A stretch of DNA of 64,000 nucleotides from an uncultured Lactobacillaceae bacterium (lineage in GTDB: Bacteria > Bacillota > Bacilli > Lactobacillales > Lactobacillaceae), in NCBI GenBank assembly GCA_945285405.1, contig CALYQJ010000004.1, positions 54,929-118,928 on the forward strand. Reading direction: 5' to 3'. The first letter of the stretch is position 1, and every line of letters begins with the position of its first letter. The notes below the pieces were generated by a model. The model was not told the DNA's origin, searched no databases, and saw nothing but the letters and a program-made list of their open reading frames with translations. Of this stretch, positions 8,264-17,080 are shown piece by piece. A program made the position numbers and the translations under genes.

Positions 8264-9598
8264 ATGAAAATAGCGGTAATTGGTTGTACACATGCAGGAA
8301 CTTTTTCTGCTCAGCAAATTTTAACAGAACACCCCGATGCCGAGGTTACAGTATATGAACGTAATGATAATTTATCCTTTTTATCTTGTGGGATTGCTCT
8401 TTGGGTAGGTAATCATGTTTCTGATCCTAAGAAAATGTTTTATTCTAGTCCTGAAGCTTTAAGTAAATTAGGTGCCAACATGAAAATGGAACATGATGTT
8501 ACTTCTGTTGATTTATCCCAAAAGACGGTTACAGCAAAAAACTTAAAAACAGGAAAAACTGATACAAATTCTTTTGATAAAATTGTAATTACTACTGGAT
8601 CAAAACCAGTTATTCCTAATTTACCGGGAATCCATAGTAGTAAAGTATATCCATGTAAAAACTGGCAAGATGCTACTAAAATTAAAGAAGCTTCTGAAAA
8701 AATTTCAAGCGCAGTAGTTATTGGAGCTGGTTATATCGGGGCTGAATTAGCTGAACAACTATCACTAATCGATAAAAAAGTTACATTGATTGATGGTTTA
8801 GATCGAGTTTTAGCAAATAATTTTGATCAAAAAATTTCAGAAAAAGTTGAAGCCGAATACCGTAATCATGGTGTTACTCTAGCATTGGGACAAATGGTTC
8901 AAGGATTTGAAGAAAATGGTAATCAAATTACCGTTAAAACTGATCAAGGGTCTTATACTGCTGATATTGCAATACTTGCTTTAGGCTTTGCACCTCGAAC
9001 TGAACTTTTTCAAAATCAAGTAGATATGTTACCAAATGGAGCAATTATTACTAATGAATATATGGAAACAAGCAAAAAAGATGTTTTTGCAGCTGGAGAC
9101 GCTTCTACTGTTATTTATAATCCTACTGGGAAACCAGATTATATTCCATTAGCAACTAATGCAGTTCGTCAGGGGATTTTAGTAGGTAATAATATCGTTA
9201 AGCCGACGGTTAAGTATATGGGGACCCAAGCTACTTCTGCAGTTCAACTTTATGACTATGCTATTGCAGCTAGTGGATTAAATTCTTTAAGTGCAAAAAA
9301 GCGTGGCATTGAAATTGAAGAAATTTCATTAGAGCAAGACTATCGCCCTGATTTCATGCTCACAACAACAAAAGTTCTCTCTACTTTAGCATGGGATCCT
9401 AAAACCAGACAAGTTTTAGGTGGATCTTTTATCGCTAAACATGACATTTCGCAAGCTGCTAATGTAATCTCTTTAGCAATCCAAAATAAAATGACAATTG
9501 ACCAATTAGCAATGGTAGATCTTTTCTTCCAACCTAATTTTGATCAACCAGTTAACTATATTGGTGCTGTTGCAGCTGCTGCAGCAAATAAAAAATAA
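8264..9598 (+). CDS. nox: NADH oxidase, probably water-forming (Nox)
   Basis: A 444-residue flavoprotein of the NADH oxidase/peroxidase/CoA-disulfide reductase family. The FAD-binding start is MKIAVIGCTHAG, the single redox cysteine is Cys42 in FLSCGIALWVG, the NAD-binding loop is VVIGAGYIGAELAEQL, and the second FAD motif is FAAGDAS. In lactic acid bacteria these enzymes reduce O2 to water with two NADH, regenerating NAD+ and allowing extra acetate formation, which fits the phosphoketolase in this window. NADH peroxidase is the main alternative. A GGAGGT site sits 8 bases before the ATG. Confidence 0.88.
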   Translation: MKIAVIGCTHAGTFSAQQILTEHPDAEVTVYERNDNLSFLSCGIALWVGNHVSDPKKMFYSSPEALSKLGANMKMEHDVTSVDLSQKTVTAKNLKTGKTDTNSFDKIVITTGSKPVIPNLPGIHSSKVYPCKNWQDATKIKEASEKISSAVVIGAGYIGAELAEQLSLIDKKVTLIDGLDRVLANNFDQKISEKVEAEYRNHGVTLALGQMVQGFEENGNQITVKTDQGSYTADIAILALGFAPRTELFQNQVDMLPNGAIITNEYMETSKKDVFAAGDASTVIYNPTGKPDYIPLATNAVRQGILVGNNIVKPTVKYMGTQATSAVQLYDYAIAASGLNSLSAKKRGIEIEEISLEQDYRPDFMLTTTKVLSTLAWDPKTRQVLGGSFIAKHDISQAANVISLAIQNKMTIDQLAMVDLFFQPNFDQPVNYIGAVAAAAANKK

Positions 9599-9623
9599 AA
9601 ATTTTTCTCTAACTGTAAATTTA

Positions 9624-9648
9624 GTCAGCAATAATTGCTGACTTTTTT
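9624..9648 (+). terminator. nox terminator
   Basis: GTCAGCAA / TTGCTGAC hairpin with a 3-base loop, followed by six T. Confidence 0.9.
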
Positions 9649-9738
9649 AATTTTTAAATAGATTTTTTTGATATAGGAATATTTTTACACTCAATAAAAG
9701 TTATGATAGAAGTGAACTAAACTCGATAGAGGTTGAAA

Positions 9739-10656
9739 ATGAACAAAAAAGATAATAATTGGAGCTCTCATGTCCCCAAGCGTAATCAACAACCATTTCA
9801 TAACAAGGACCAAAACAACTTAAATATCCCCGCTTCTCCAAAAAAAGCTCGACCATTTTATAAAAAATGGTGGTTCTGGTTAACTAGCTTTATTATTATT
9901 TTTGCCATTGCTACTTTAGTATTTTGGATATTAAATCAACAATCCAGTTCACCCCAAACAAATCAAACCACAGATAAAAAGAGTGAAACTTCACAAAAAA
10001 CATCTCCAAAAACTAATTCTCAACGTTCTAAGTCTCATTCACCACGAAAAAAAGTTAAAAAATCTACTTCTTCGTCCATAAAAACATCTTCACCGAAATC
10101 CCAAAATAATTCCCAGTCAAAATCAGGAAATACTGCTATTGGTAAAACCGGTACCGCATTAGAAATATTCAACCAAATTAAACTCGGCGATACTGCCAAT
10201 AATGGAACAGGCGGCGATTTAGAAAGTGACTTAATAAAGAAACTCAATTCACCACATAAAATTGAAGAATTAGTTTTCCAGGGCAAAAAAGCTCATCGAG
10301 ATATTTGGGGAGAAGTTATTGGAATCACTAAGGGAAGCGGAAATGTGGTTATTTTCGTCAAAGATGGTAAAAACTTTCGAGCAGTTTCTAAAACTAGTGT
10401 TGGAATTTCTAATGATATAAAAAAGGATAAATTAACTTTAGCACAGTTCAATCAATTAAAAACACAAGGTTTAACCACCGAAAAAGCAATTAAAATTTTA
10501 GGACAACCCAACGCAATGACCGAATCACACCTATCGGGAAACATTTATATCTCTTATACTTGGGATACTAATCTCCAAGGACGTAATGACGCATACGTCA
10601 CAATTAATTTCACTAATAACGAAGCTACAACTAAAAGTCAAGATGGCCTAAAATAA
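9739..10656 (+). CDS. Membrane-anchored protein with BLIP-like (DUF3862) domain
   Basis: 305 residues. A cytoplasmic basic N-terminus is followed by one membrane segment (about residues 35-57, WWFWLTSFIIIFAIATLVFW), then a long Ser/Thr/Lys/Gln linker, then an extracellular region. That region seems to hold two repeats of the SmpA/BLIP-like fold: the first begins with LEIFNQIKLGD, the second with LAQFNQLKTQGLTTEKAIKILGQP and ends YVTINFTNN. DUF3862 proteins of lactobacilli have this architecture; their role is unknown. The ATG at 9739 fits an AGAGG site better than the TTG at 9733 in the ORF track. A possible promoter is TTTACA-17-TAGAAG (9684-9712). Its stop lies one base from the convergent YitT gene. 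Confidence 0.75.
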   Translation: MNKKDNNWSSHVPKRNQQPFHNKDQNNLNIPASPKKARPFYKKWWFWLTSFIIIFAIATLVFWILNQQSSSPQTNQTTDKKSETSQKTSPKTNSQRSKSHSPRKKVKKSTSSSIKTSSPKSQNNSQSKSGNTAIGKTGTALEIFNQIKLGDTANNGTGGDLESDLIKKLNSPHKIEELVFQGKKAHRDIWGEVIGITKGSGNVVIFVKDGKNFRAVSKTSVGISNDIKKDKLTLAQFNQLKTQGLTTEKAIKILGQPNAMTESHLSGNIYISYTWDTNLQGRNDAYVTINFTNNEATTKSQDGLK

Positions 10657-10657
10657 A

Positions 10658-11542
10658 TTAAGCTCCTATTTTAAAAATAGATTTTCGAGGACGATTAAAA
10701 GAAAAACCTTCTCCAATTTGTTCTTGAGCGTTATAAATTGAAACAAAAGCTTTTCGATCAATTTTATTAATAATTTCACGAACATCATTAACTTCACTTG
10801 AATCCACTACAACATACACAATATCTTGTGGTCTACCACTATAACCACCAACAGCGTTAATAATCGTAGCACCACGACCCAAATCATCCATTATCTCATT
10901 AACCATTGCATTAGTTTTATTAGTAAAAATCATAAAAACCTTACTTGAATAACTAACCTGCTCCGTAAAATTAATCAATTTAGTAAAAACAAAAGAATAA
11001 ATAATTGTATACATCATTTGAACAATATTAATATAAACTAAAGAACATGCTAGTACTACTATATCAAGAATAAACAATGAACGTCCCATTGGAACTCCCG
11101 CTTTATCTTCAAAAATTCGGGCAACCACATCGGTACCACCTGTTGTACCACCAAAATGATAAATAATTCCTGAACCTAAACCTCCTAAAACTCCAGCTAG
11201 CAAAGCCGCTATTAATTGATCATTATGAAGATTCGGAGCCATTTTAAATTGTCCCCAAAAAGAAAGACTTGCTGAAAAAGTAATAATTCCCCAAAAAGTA
11301 TAAATTAACGATTTAATTCCCAAAAATTGATATCCAATTATAAATAATGGAATATTGATTAACAGAACCGAAAAGCCTGTATCAATTCCAAACAGAGCAC
11401 GTAAAATTAATGCAATGCCACTAACTCCTCCATCAGCTAATTTATTTGGAATATTGATGTTAATGATACTCCAAGCAAAAATTAAACTTCCAATTAAAAT
11501 CATAATTAAATCTATAATTTTAATTTTTTTCAATAATTTCAT
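10658..11542 (-). CDS. YitT family membrane protein
   Basis: A 294-residue protein with about five hydrophobic segments in the first 200 residues (YitT/DUF161 domain) and a C-terminal soluble DUF2179 domain of about 80 residues (around TNKTNAMVNEIMDDLGRGAT to FVSIYNAQEQIGEGF). The motif GGVSGIALILRALFGIDTG is typical. Members are common in Firmicutes and presumed to be transporters or membrane sensors, but the substrate is not known. A GGAGG site precedes the ATG. Confidence 0.87.
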   Translation of the reverse strand: MKLLKKIKIIDLIMILIGSLIFAWSIININIPNKLADGGVSGIALILRALFGIDTGFSVLLINIPLFIIGYQFLGIKSLIYTFWGIITFSASLSFWGQFKMAPNLHNDQLIAALLAGVLGGLGSGIIYHFGGTTGGTDVVARIFEDKAGVPMGRSLFILDIVVLACSLVYINIVQMMYTIIYSFVFTKLINFTEQVSYSSKVFMIFTNKTNAMVNEIMDDLGRGATIINAVGGYSGRPQDIVYVVVDSSEVNDVREIINKIDRKAFVSIYNAQEQIGEGFSFNRPRKSIFKIGA

Positions 11543-11566
11543 TTACATCCCTCCGCCATAGAAATA

Positions 11567-11592
11567 AATAAGTCAGCATTCGCTGACTTATT
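11567..11592 (-). terminator. Terminator after the TetR gene
   Basis: AATAAGTCAGC / GCTGACTTATT, 11 bp with a 4-base loop. It lies between the TetR stop (11631) and the start of the YitT gene (11542), and is followed on minus by TTATTTC. Confidence 0.8.
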
Positions 11593-11630
11593 ATTGATAA
11601 TACCTATTATATCATCTTAAATAATTCTTG

Positions 11631-12206
11631 CTAAAATTTCTTATTTGATCGATTATTTAAAATTTTAGTCAAGTTATTATTATTAAAAAGAATTTGACTC
11701 ATTGTAATTAACTTAATCCAAGGTTGTTTATTATCGTTCAACGAACCTTGCTCAATCCAAGGTAAACAAATATTTAAAGCATAATCAACATATAGTTGCA
11801 AAATTATTTCCTGATTTTTCCAAAAATTAACCTGTGGATATAATTTAGTCATTAAATAAAGGCGCTGATAATAAGATTTTTCTAAAAATGATTGACGAAA
11901 ATCAATTCGATGGCGACTAATAAACAATAAATTTCTAAATGCAACTTCTTGCTTAATAATAAAACTTAAATCTTGATAAACTAAATTAGTTATGCTAAAA
12001 GAATTTTTAATTGGATTATTTTTTTCTAATGAATATTCAAAAATATCCTGAAGAAAATCCGGATATGTTAAATATATTTGATAAAATTTAGTTCTGCTAA
12101 TTGCCAATTTTTTTAACAACATTTGTAAAGTAAACTGCGCTAAAATTTCCTGGTTTAGAAATTCAAAACCTTGATTTAATAACCTTAATTTATTTAATTT
12201 AGCAAT
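11631..12206 (-). CDS. TetR family regulator with an apparent ATT start codon
   Basis: The ORF track gives only 163 residues from the ATG at 12122. The frame stays open for 29 more codons up to a TGA at 12210-12212. The added sequence contains RLLNQGFEFLNQE, the first helix of a TetR DNA-binding domain, joined to FTLQMLLKKLAISRTKFYQIY, the helix-turn-helix. No ATG, GTG or TTG occurs in frame in the extension. A strong site (AAGAGGTGA) lies 6 bases before ATT at 12204-12206, giving 191 residues, the usual TetR length. The C-terminal ligand domain is not recognisable. It is divergent from cutC with a palindrome between them. The alternative is a start-codon mutation (ATG to ATT) that weakens the gene. 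Confidence 0.75.
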   Translation of the reverse strand: MAKLNKLRLLNQGFEFLNQEILAQFTLQMLLKKLAISRTKFYQIYLTYPDFLQDIFEYSLEKNNPIKNSFSITNLVYQDLSFIIKQEVAFRNLLFISRHRIDFRQSFLEKSYYQRLYLMTKLYPQVNFWKNQEIILQLYVDYALNICLPWIEQGSLNDNKQPWIKLITMSQILFNNNNLTKILNNRSNKKF

Positions 12207-12233
12207 AATTCACCTCTTTTTTAGTTCTATTGT

Positions 12234-12261
12234 AGGTTTCTTTAATATACATTAAATACCT
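12234..12261. promoter_or_regulatory. Palindrome between the TetR gene and cutC
   Basis: TTTAAT-ATAC-ATTAAA, with AGG and CCT further out on the two sides. It ends next to the -35 of the likely cutC promoter, and is a candidate operator for the adjacent TetR regulator. Confidence 0.5.
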
Positions 12262-12288
12262 GACTTTTCTTTTTAAAATATTTAAAAT
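12260..12288 (+). promoter_or_regulatory. Likely cutC promoter
   Basis: CTGACT, 17 bases, TAAAAT, about 40 bases before the cutC ATG. The -35 is only a moderate match. Confidence 0.5.
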
Positions 12289-12327
12289 TAAAATTATAAA
12301 AATTCTAATTGAAAGAGAGCTACTTAA

Positions 12328-12954
12328 ATGCTATATGAAGCATGTATTGAAAATTTAACTAATTTACCTAAAGTCATTCAAAAAGGAATTCAGAGAATTG
12401 AGCTCTGTGATAATTTAGCGGTTGGTGGGACAACCGTAAGCTATGGAGTTATGAAATATGGAATTGAATATGCCCATGAGCACCAAGTTGCAGTAGCAGT
12501 GCTCATTCGTCCTCGAAGTGGCAACTTTGTCTATAACGATCAAGAAATTAACATTATGGAAGAGGATATCTTTCAGGCTCAAAAACTCGAAGCTGACGCA
12601 GTAGTTTTTGGTGCTTTAACAAATAATGGTCAGATAGATCAAAGTGCCCTCAGGCAACTAATTGCTGCTGCTGGAGGAATGGAATCCGTAATGCATATGG
12701 CTTTTGATCAAGTTAAAAACAACAAACTTAATACAATAAATCAGCTTAAAGAACTCGGATTTTCTCGAATTTTAACTCATGGTGGTTTACCTCAAACCTC
12801 AATTTTAAATAATTTAACAACTATTAAAGGATATATTGAAAACGCAGCTGATGAAATACAAATTCTCCCTGGTGGTGGAATCAATACTAAAAATCGTGAT
12901 TTAATTGCTCAAGAAACTGGGGCCAAGCAACTACATGGAACTAAAATTGTTTAA
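12328..12954 (+). CDS. cutC: CutC family protein
   Basis: A 208-residue TIM-barrel protein. IELCDNLAVGGTTVSYG, VLIRPRSGNFVY, the DIFQAQKLEADAVVFGAL segment and LPGGGIN near the C-terminus are CutC signatures. CutC was linked to copper homeostasis in E. coli, but direct metal handling is not well established and a metabolic role is possible. The start has an AAAGAGAG site. Its last 24 bases overlap the convergent pseudouridine synthase gene, so no terminator separates them. Confidence 0.88.
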   Translation: MLYEACIENLTNLPKVIQKGIQRIELCDNLAVGGTTVSYGVMKYGIEYAHEHQVAVAVLIRPRSGNFVYNDQEINIMEEDIFQAQKLEADAVVFGALTNNGQIDQSALRQLIAAAGGMESVMHMAFDQVKNNKLNTINQLKELGFSRILTHGGLPQTSILNNLTTIKGYIENAADEIQILPGGGINTKNRDLIAQETGAKQLHGTKIV

Positions 12955-13824
12955 AAGCTGCTTCAAATCATTAGGTAAATTTGCTTTAATTGTTATTGAT
13001 TTTTGCGTAAATGGATGAAAAAATGTCAAAGACTGACAATGTAAAGCTTGACGACTAATTAATTGATGGTCACTACCGTAAAGTTCATCACCATAAATTG
13101 GATGATTAATAGCACTCATGTGTGCACGAATTTGATGTGTTCGCCCAGTATAAATCCGAATATTCAAAGCCGTGGCTTCTTGATATATTTGTTTAACTTT
13201 AATTAATGTTGCACAACTCTTACCATGATCACCAACTACTCGTCGTAAAAAAAATTCTGGTGATCGTTTTAAAGGCAATAATAACAAAAAATCATGGGTA
13301 ATTTGTCCAGATACTATTGTAAAATATTCCTTATCAACATATTTTTTTATACTGTTTTGAAAAAATAAACTATGAGCTAGAGAATTTTTAGCAAATAAAA
13401 TCACACCACTAGTATCACTATCGAGACGCGTAATTAAATGAATTGCTAAATTGCGGCCGTATTCTTGAAATAAATAATTTTTAACACGACTTGCTACATT
13501 GTCAATACTATCTCCACGTTTAGGGATGGAAGGTAAATATGGAGGTTTATTTACTGCCAAGTAAAATTCATCTTCAAAAATAACTGATATTGGCTGATCA
13601 ACTTTTACAATATTATCAGATCCAGCTAAATCAGGTATAGTAATGATTAATTCATCATTAGGTTGAAGACGATAATCACTATGATGAGGCTGGCCATTTA
13701 CTAAAAATTCACCACCATTATATTTGATTCTTTTAAGAATTCTACGAGAAATGCCATGACTTCTTAAATATTTGGATATTTTTTGATTTGCATGTACTAA
13801 ATCTATTCTATAAGTTAATTTCAT
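12931..13824 (-). CDS. RluA/RluD family pseudouridine synthase
   Basis: 297 residues. An S4-like RNA-binding N-terminal region (ISKYLRSHGISRRILKRI) is followed by the catalytic domain with HLITRLDSDTSGVILFAK, holding the catalytic Asp, and GRTHQIRAHM. It is the third gene of relQ-nadK-rluD-like, matching Bacillus yjbM-yjbN-yjbO. The modified uridine in rRNA or tRNA cannot be told from sequence. The 3' end overlaps cutC on the opposite strand. Confidence 0.88.
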   Translation of the reverse strand: MKLTYRIDLVHANQKISKYLRSHGISRRILKRIKYNGGEFLVNGQPHHSDYRLQPNDELIITIPDLAGSDNIVKVDQPISVIFEDEFYLAVNKPPYLPSIPKRGDSIDNVASRVKNYLFQEYGRNLAIHLITRLDSDTSGVILFAKNSLAHSLFFQNSIKKYVDKEYFTIVSGQITHDFLLLLPLKRSPEFFLRRVVGDHGKSCATLIKVKQIYQEATALNIRIYTGRTHQIRAHMSAINHPIYGDELYGSDHQLISRQALHCQSLTFFHPFTQKSITIKANLPNDLKQLLNNFSSM

Positions 13825-13845
13825 TAGTTTAAGTTATATCATTTT

Positions 13846-14664
13846 TTAATCTTCATGACTTTTTTTCTGATAAATAAATGAGTTCCCAACGCGATCCCAA
13901 AAATGCATATGGCGATATTTAGCAAAATGAATTTTCTGCGAAGAAATTTGATATTTAATTCTAGTAACTCCCGTGTTATGCATTGTCATATTATCTATTG
14001 ATACATAGATATCATTAGGATCTCGCAAATGAATTTCAACCCATTCGTGAGGTGACAAAACCATTGGCGACCCAATTGTACGGAAAATGCTGTTATTTAA
14101 AGAAGCAATTTCAGTTAATTGTAGAGCTTGAACCGTTGGGTGAATTACTGCTCCTCCCAGAGATTTATTATAAGCCGTTGACCCCGAAGGAGTTGAAATA
14201 CAAAGTCCATCTCCTCTAAATTTTTCAAAAAAATTCCCTTTAATAAAAACATTACAGGTAAAAGTTGAAACTACTCGTCGGATTGTTGATTCATTTAAAG
14301 CATGATAAACCATAAATGGATGAACCGTGTTCTTTTTAAAAGCTTCAATTTTTAAAATTGGATAACTTACAGTTTCTCCAGAATTAATACTTAAAGAATC
14401 AACCAATTCTTTCATTTCATACTCGCGATAGTCCGTATAAAATCCAAGATGTCCGGTATGAACCCCAACAAATCGGACGTGATTCAAATAAGGAAAAAAT
14501 TGATGAAACGCTGATAAAATAGTACCATCTCCACCAACTGAAATAACAACATCAGGTCTTCCTTGATTGATAATGGAAATATTTCTCTTTTTTAATAAAT
14601 GTTTTAGTTTGTTTACTACTGTCCGAGTTTTTGGACGATGGTTAGCATAAATTGCTACTTTCAA
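13846..14664 (-). CDS. nadK: NAD kinase
   Basis: A 272-residue ATP-NAD kinase making NADP+. It has the GGDGTILSAF motif near residue 45, the NEST motif that binds NAD, and the glycine-rich STPSGSTAYNKSLGG. The start overlaps the end of relQ by 4 bases, so translation is probably coupled. The relQ-nadK-RluD-like order is conserved in Bacillus and lactic acid bacteria. Confidence 0.95.
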   Translation of the reverse strand: MKVAIYANHRPKTRTVVNKLKHLLKKRNISIINQGRPDVVISVGGDGTILSAFHQFFPYLNHVRFVGVHTGHLGFYTDYREYEMKELVDSLSINSGETVSYPILKIEAFKKNTVHPFMVYHALNESTIRRVVSTFTCNVFIKGNFFEKFRGDGLCISTPSGSTAYNKSLGGAVIHPTVQALQLTEIASLNNSIFRTIGSPMVLSPHEWVEIHLRDPNDIYVSIDNMTMHNTGVTRIKYQISSQKIHFAKYRHMHFWDRVGNSFIYQKKSHED

Positions 14665-15278
14665 TTGTTCTTTGACTCCTGAGAATTATTTTGGCGCAAT
14701 TCGGAACGAATTTCTGACATTTCCTGGTCAAGTTGAAAAGCCACTTCTGCCGAACTCTCTAGTCGCTTTGCTACATCGGGAGGAACTTGCCCTTGATATT
14801 TATAATTCAAGCTGTGTTCTATTGTTGCCCAAAAGTTCATTGACATAGTTCGCACTTGAATTTCCGCAAGAATTTTATGCGGTCCATTGACTAATTCTAC
14901 GGTGTATTCTACAACAATATGATAAGATCGGTAACCAGAAGCTTTATTATACTTGACATAGTCGCGTTCTTCCACTATTGTCATATCTTCCCGATGCCTA
15001 ATTAATTCTACAACTTCATAGATATCTTCGACAAATTGTACGATAATTCTTAGTCCAGCAATATCTTGCATTTCTTCTTCGATGTGTTGTTCATCAATAT
15101 GGCGTCGCTGCATTTTTTCCTTAATCGAATCAACGGGTTTGACCCTACCAGTAACAAATTCAATTGGTGATTCTTCTTCATACTGCAAATATTGCTTTCG
15201 TAATTCTCGAAGTTTTACTTTCATTTCTTCAACCGCTACGGCATAAGGTAGTAAAAAGCTTTTCCAATCTTTAATCAT
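14661..15278 (-). CDS. relQ: Small alarmone synthetase RelQ
   Basis: A 205-residue single-domain (p)ppGpp synthetase (Bacillus SasB/YjbM). It has the GTP/ATP-binding RVKPVDSIKEKMQRR, DIAGLRIIVQF, the GYRSYHIVVEY segment and EIQVRTMSMNFWATIEH. The hydrolase domain of long Rel proteins is absent. These enzymes form tetramers and respond to cell-wall and other stresses at transcriptional and allosteric levels. It is the first gene of the operon with nadK. Confidence 0.94.
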   Translation of the reverse strand: MIKDWKSFLLPYAVAVEEMKVKLRELRKQYLQYEEESPIEFVTGRVKPVDSIKEKMQRRHIDEQHIEEEMQDIAGLRIIVQFVEDIYEVVELIRHREDMTIVEERDYVKYNKASGYRSYHIVVEYTVELVNGPHKILAEIQVRTMSMNFWATIEHSLNYKYQGQVPPDVAKRLESSAEVAFQLDQEMSEIRSELRQNNSQESKNN

Positions 15279-15301
15279 AAATTATTCTCTTTTCTATTAA
15301 C

Positions 15302-16195
15302 TTATAATAATGGAAATTGCCCTAAATCTAGAGGTGGCAATGGTATTTTAAAAAAACTATAAAGATTAAACACAAGTTTCGAATCAATGATAGGCCAAAA
15401 GCCTTGAGTTACAAAAAATTTTGAAGGTAGTTCTAATAAATTACATCCTTTTTCATAACAAATACCTTGCAAATTCAAAAGTTGCCGATTCTTTCTTCGT
15501 AACTCTTTTTTTAATTGGAATTGTGTTTTTTTAATCGATATTACAGGTAATGAAGTTAAAATTTGGGAAAAAGGATGAATAAATAATCGATCATTATTAC
15601 ACGTTTCAGTAATCCAATGATATTTTTGCCAATCATATTTTCTTATGTGATGATAAACAATTATCTTTTTTCGATCAACATCTAAAAAAATTAAATAAAA
15701 GCCTAATTTTTTTTGATATTTTAAAAATTTCAAAGCTGCTGGAGCAAGAGTCTTATTTTTTAAATAGTTTGGCCCCAGTATCCATAAAGATTCCCAACCC
15801 TGTTGACGATAAAAATCATTTCGTGCTTTTAAAACTGAAACTGTCAAAGGACTACATTGAAATTCCAACGCTAAGTGGGGATATATAAAAACATCAACCC
15901 GACGTTCTTGATCTTGTTGAATGACTTTTTTTTCTATCTCAACTTGAGCATTAATAGCTAAACCAGCCTGTGCTAAAAGCATCTTACCTTTTTGATGTAA
16001 AGTAGATTCGTTATTTAAATGTTTCGGTAAAACTTGGTGTTTAAAATAAGGACGACGTTTATTCCCCCAACAAATTTTTAATTTTTCTTGACAATTGGGA
16101 CAAAAAATTTCAATTTTTTCAGTTATTATTTTTTTAACTTGATTTTCAGACGTCAAATAAATTAATTTTCTATGATGATCCATTCCTATTAGCAA
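15302..16195 (-). CDS. coiA: Competence protein CoiA
   Basis: 297 residues of the CoiA family, needed in streptococci and bacilli for processing DNA taken up during transformation. The N-terminal zinc-ribbon-like region has FCPNCQEKLKICWGNKRRPYF. The central nuclease-like domain holds ERRVDVFIYPHLALEFQCSPLT, resembling a PD-(D/E)xK core with Asp and the E-x-Q. The start is TTG at 16193-16195, because GGGGAGGT sits 7 bases upstream; the later ATG at 16183 has no proper site. That ribosome-binding site and the start itself lie inside the mecA terminator hairpin and its U-tract, which would tightly limit expression. Confidence 0.9.
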   Translation of the reverse strand: MLIGMDHHRKLIYLTSENQVKKIITEKIEIFCPNCQEKLKICWGNKRRPYFKHQVLPKHLNNESTLHQKGKMLLAQAGLAINAQVEIEKKVIQQDQERRVDVFIYPHLALEFQCSPLTVSVLKARNDFYRQQGWESLWILGPNYLKNKTLAPAALKFLKYQKKLGFYLIFLDVDRKKIIVYHHIRKYDWQKYHWITETCNNDRLFIHPFSQILTSLPVISIKKTQFQLKKELRRKNRQLLNLQGICYEKGCNLLELPSKFFVTQGFWPIIDSKLVFNLYSFFKIPLPPLDLGQFPLL

Positions 16196-16229
16196 AAAAA
16201 TACCTCCCCGTATTAATTACGAGAAGGTA
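16194..16229 (-). terminator. mecA terminator overlapping the coiA start
   Basis: On the minus strand TACCTTCTCGTA pairs with TACGGGGAGGTA (12 bp, two G-U pairs, 5-base loop), followed by seven T. The 3' arm is the coiA ribosome-binding site, and the last T bases belong to its TTG start. Confidence 0.88.
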
Positions 16230-16242
16230 AATATTTTTTAAC

Positions 16243-16962
16243 TCAAAAGTATTTGTTTAAAACTTGAAATACATTATTCTTAATCAAAAGTTTACCATGT
16301 TCTATTAATAATTCTGACGAAATATCTGAAGGGCTACCATATTCATTAACACTAGTAACTAAACTAACATATTTTTTTTGATTTGCATCTTTTTTATAAA
16401 GAGAAAACATTACATAATATTTATCTTTATAAGTATATAAGCTCGATTTAACCTTCATTGTCATAAAATGACCCAAATTTATCAAATCTTCAATTGAACC
16501 AAATCGGGCTACATAAACCAAATCATCCGATTTTAGTGCTTTTAAATAACGTTGTTGCCGATATTTCTTTATTCCGGCAATAATATCCTCTTGGGTACCT
16601 ATATCCAATAAGTCGTTATCATGATGAACATTGGTTGATCTGGAAGCAGCATCCAAATTAAATGCTGATGAAATTGAATTATTGTTCTTTTTCATTTCGG
16701 AATTAATATTATTTTCATAGTCACGTGGTGCTTTGCTAATCAGTAATTCTAATCCATCTTCGTTAGGCATTACTTGAAAAGTAACCGCCTGGGTTCCTGA
16801 AAAACTATGATCAGTATCAACTTCTTCTAAAATACTATAAAAGAATTTTTCAACCTGCATTTGATTACCAAGTAAATCTAAAATTGTTACTCCGCGTTCC
16901 TCTAAATCTTTATGTACCAGAAAAACCCGAATATTATTTTTATCTATTCGATCTATTTCCAT
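16243..16962 (-). CDS. mecA: Adaptor protein MecA
   Basis: A 239-residue adaptor for ClpC, which in this window lies at 46.5-48.9 kb. The N-terminal substrate-binding domain (MEIDRIDKNNIRVFLVHKDLEERGVTILDLL) and the C-terminal ClpC-binding domain (from about residue 135, VARFGSIEDLINLGHF) match the family, separated by a variable acidic/Asn/Ser linker. MecA delivers ComK or ComX-type regulators and other proteins to ClpCP and activates ClpC assembly. A GGAGGAAC site precedes the ATG. The terminator after it overlaps coiA. Confidence 0.93.
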   Translation of the reverse strand: MEIDRIDKNNIRVFLVHKDLEERGVTILDLLGNQMQVEKFFYSILEEVDTDHSFSGTQAVTFQVMPNEDGLELLISKAPRDYENNINSEMKKNNNSISSAFNLDAASRSTNVHHDNDLLDIGTQEDIIAGIKKYRQQRYLKALKSDDLVYVARFGSIEDLINLGHFMTMKVKSSLYTYKDKYYVMFSLYKKDANQKKYVSLVTSVNEYGSPSDISSELLIEHGKLLIKNNVFQVLNKYF

Positions 16963-17080
16963 GAGAAATAGTTCCTCCGTTTTCAGTGCTAACAGTTATT
17001 TACCACTTTTGAGAAAGCTTACATCAACCATCTTCAATCGTCAAGTTAACAGAATTTTTGATTAAAAAATTAAAGCTAAA

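Noticed and set aside
10035-10286. Minus-strand 83-residue ORF
   Set aside because: Antisense to the linker of the BLIP-like protein; low-complexity mirror of its Ser/Lys codons.
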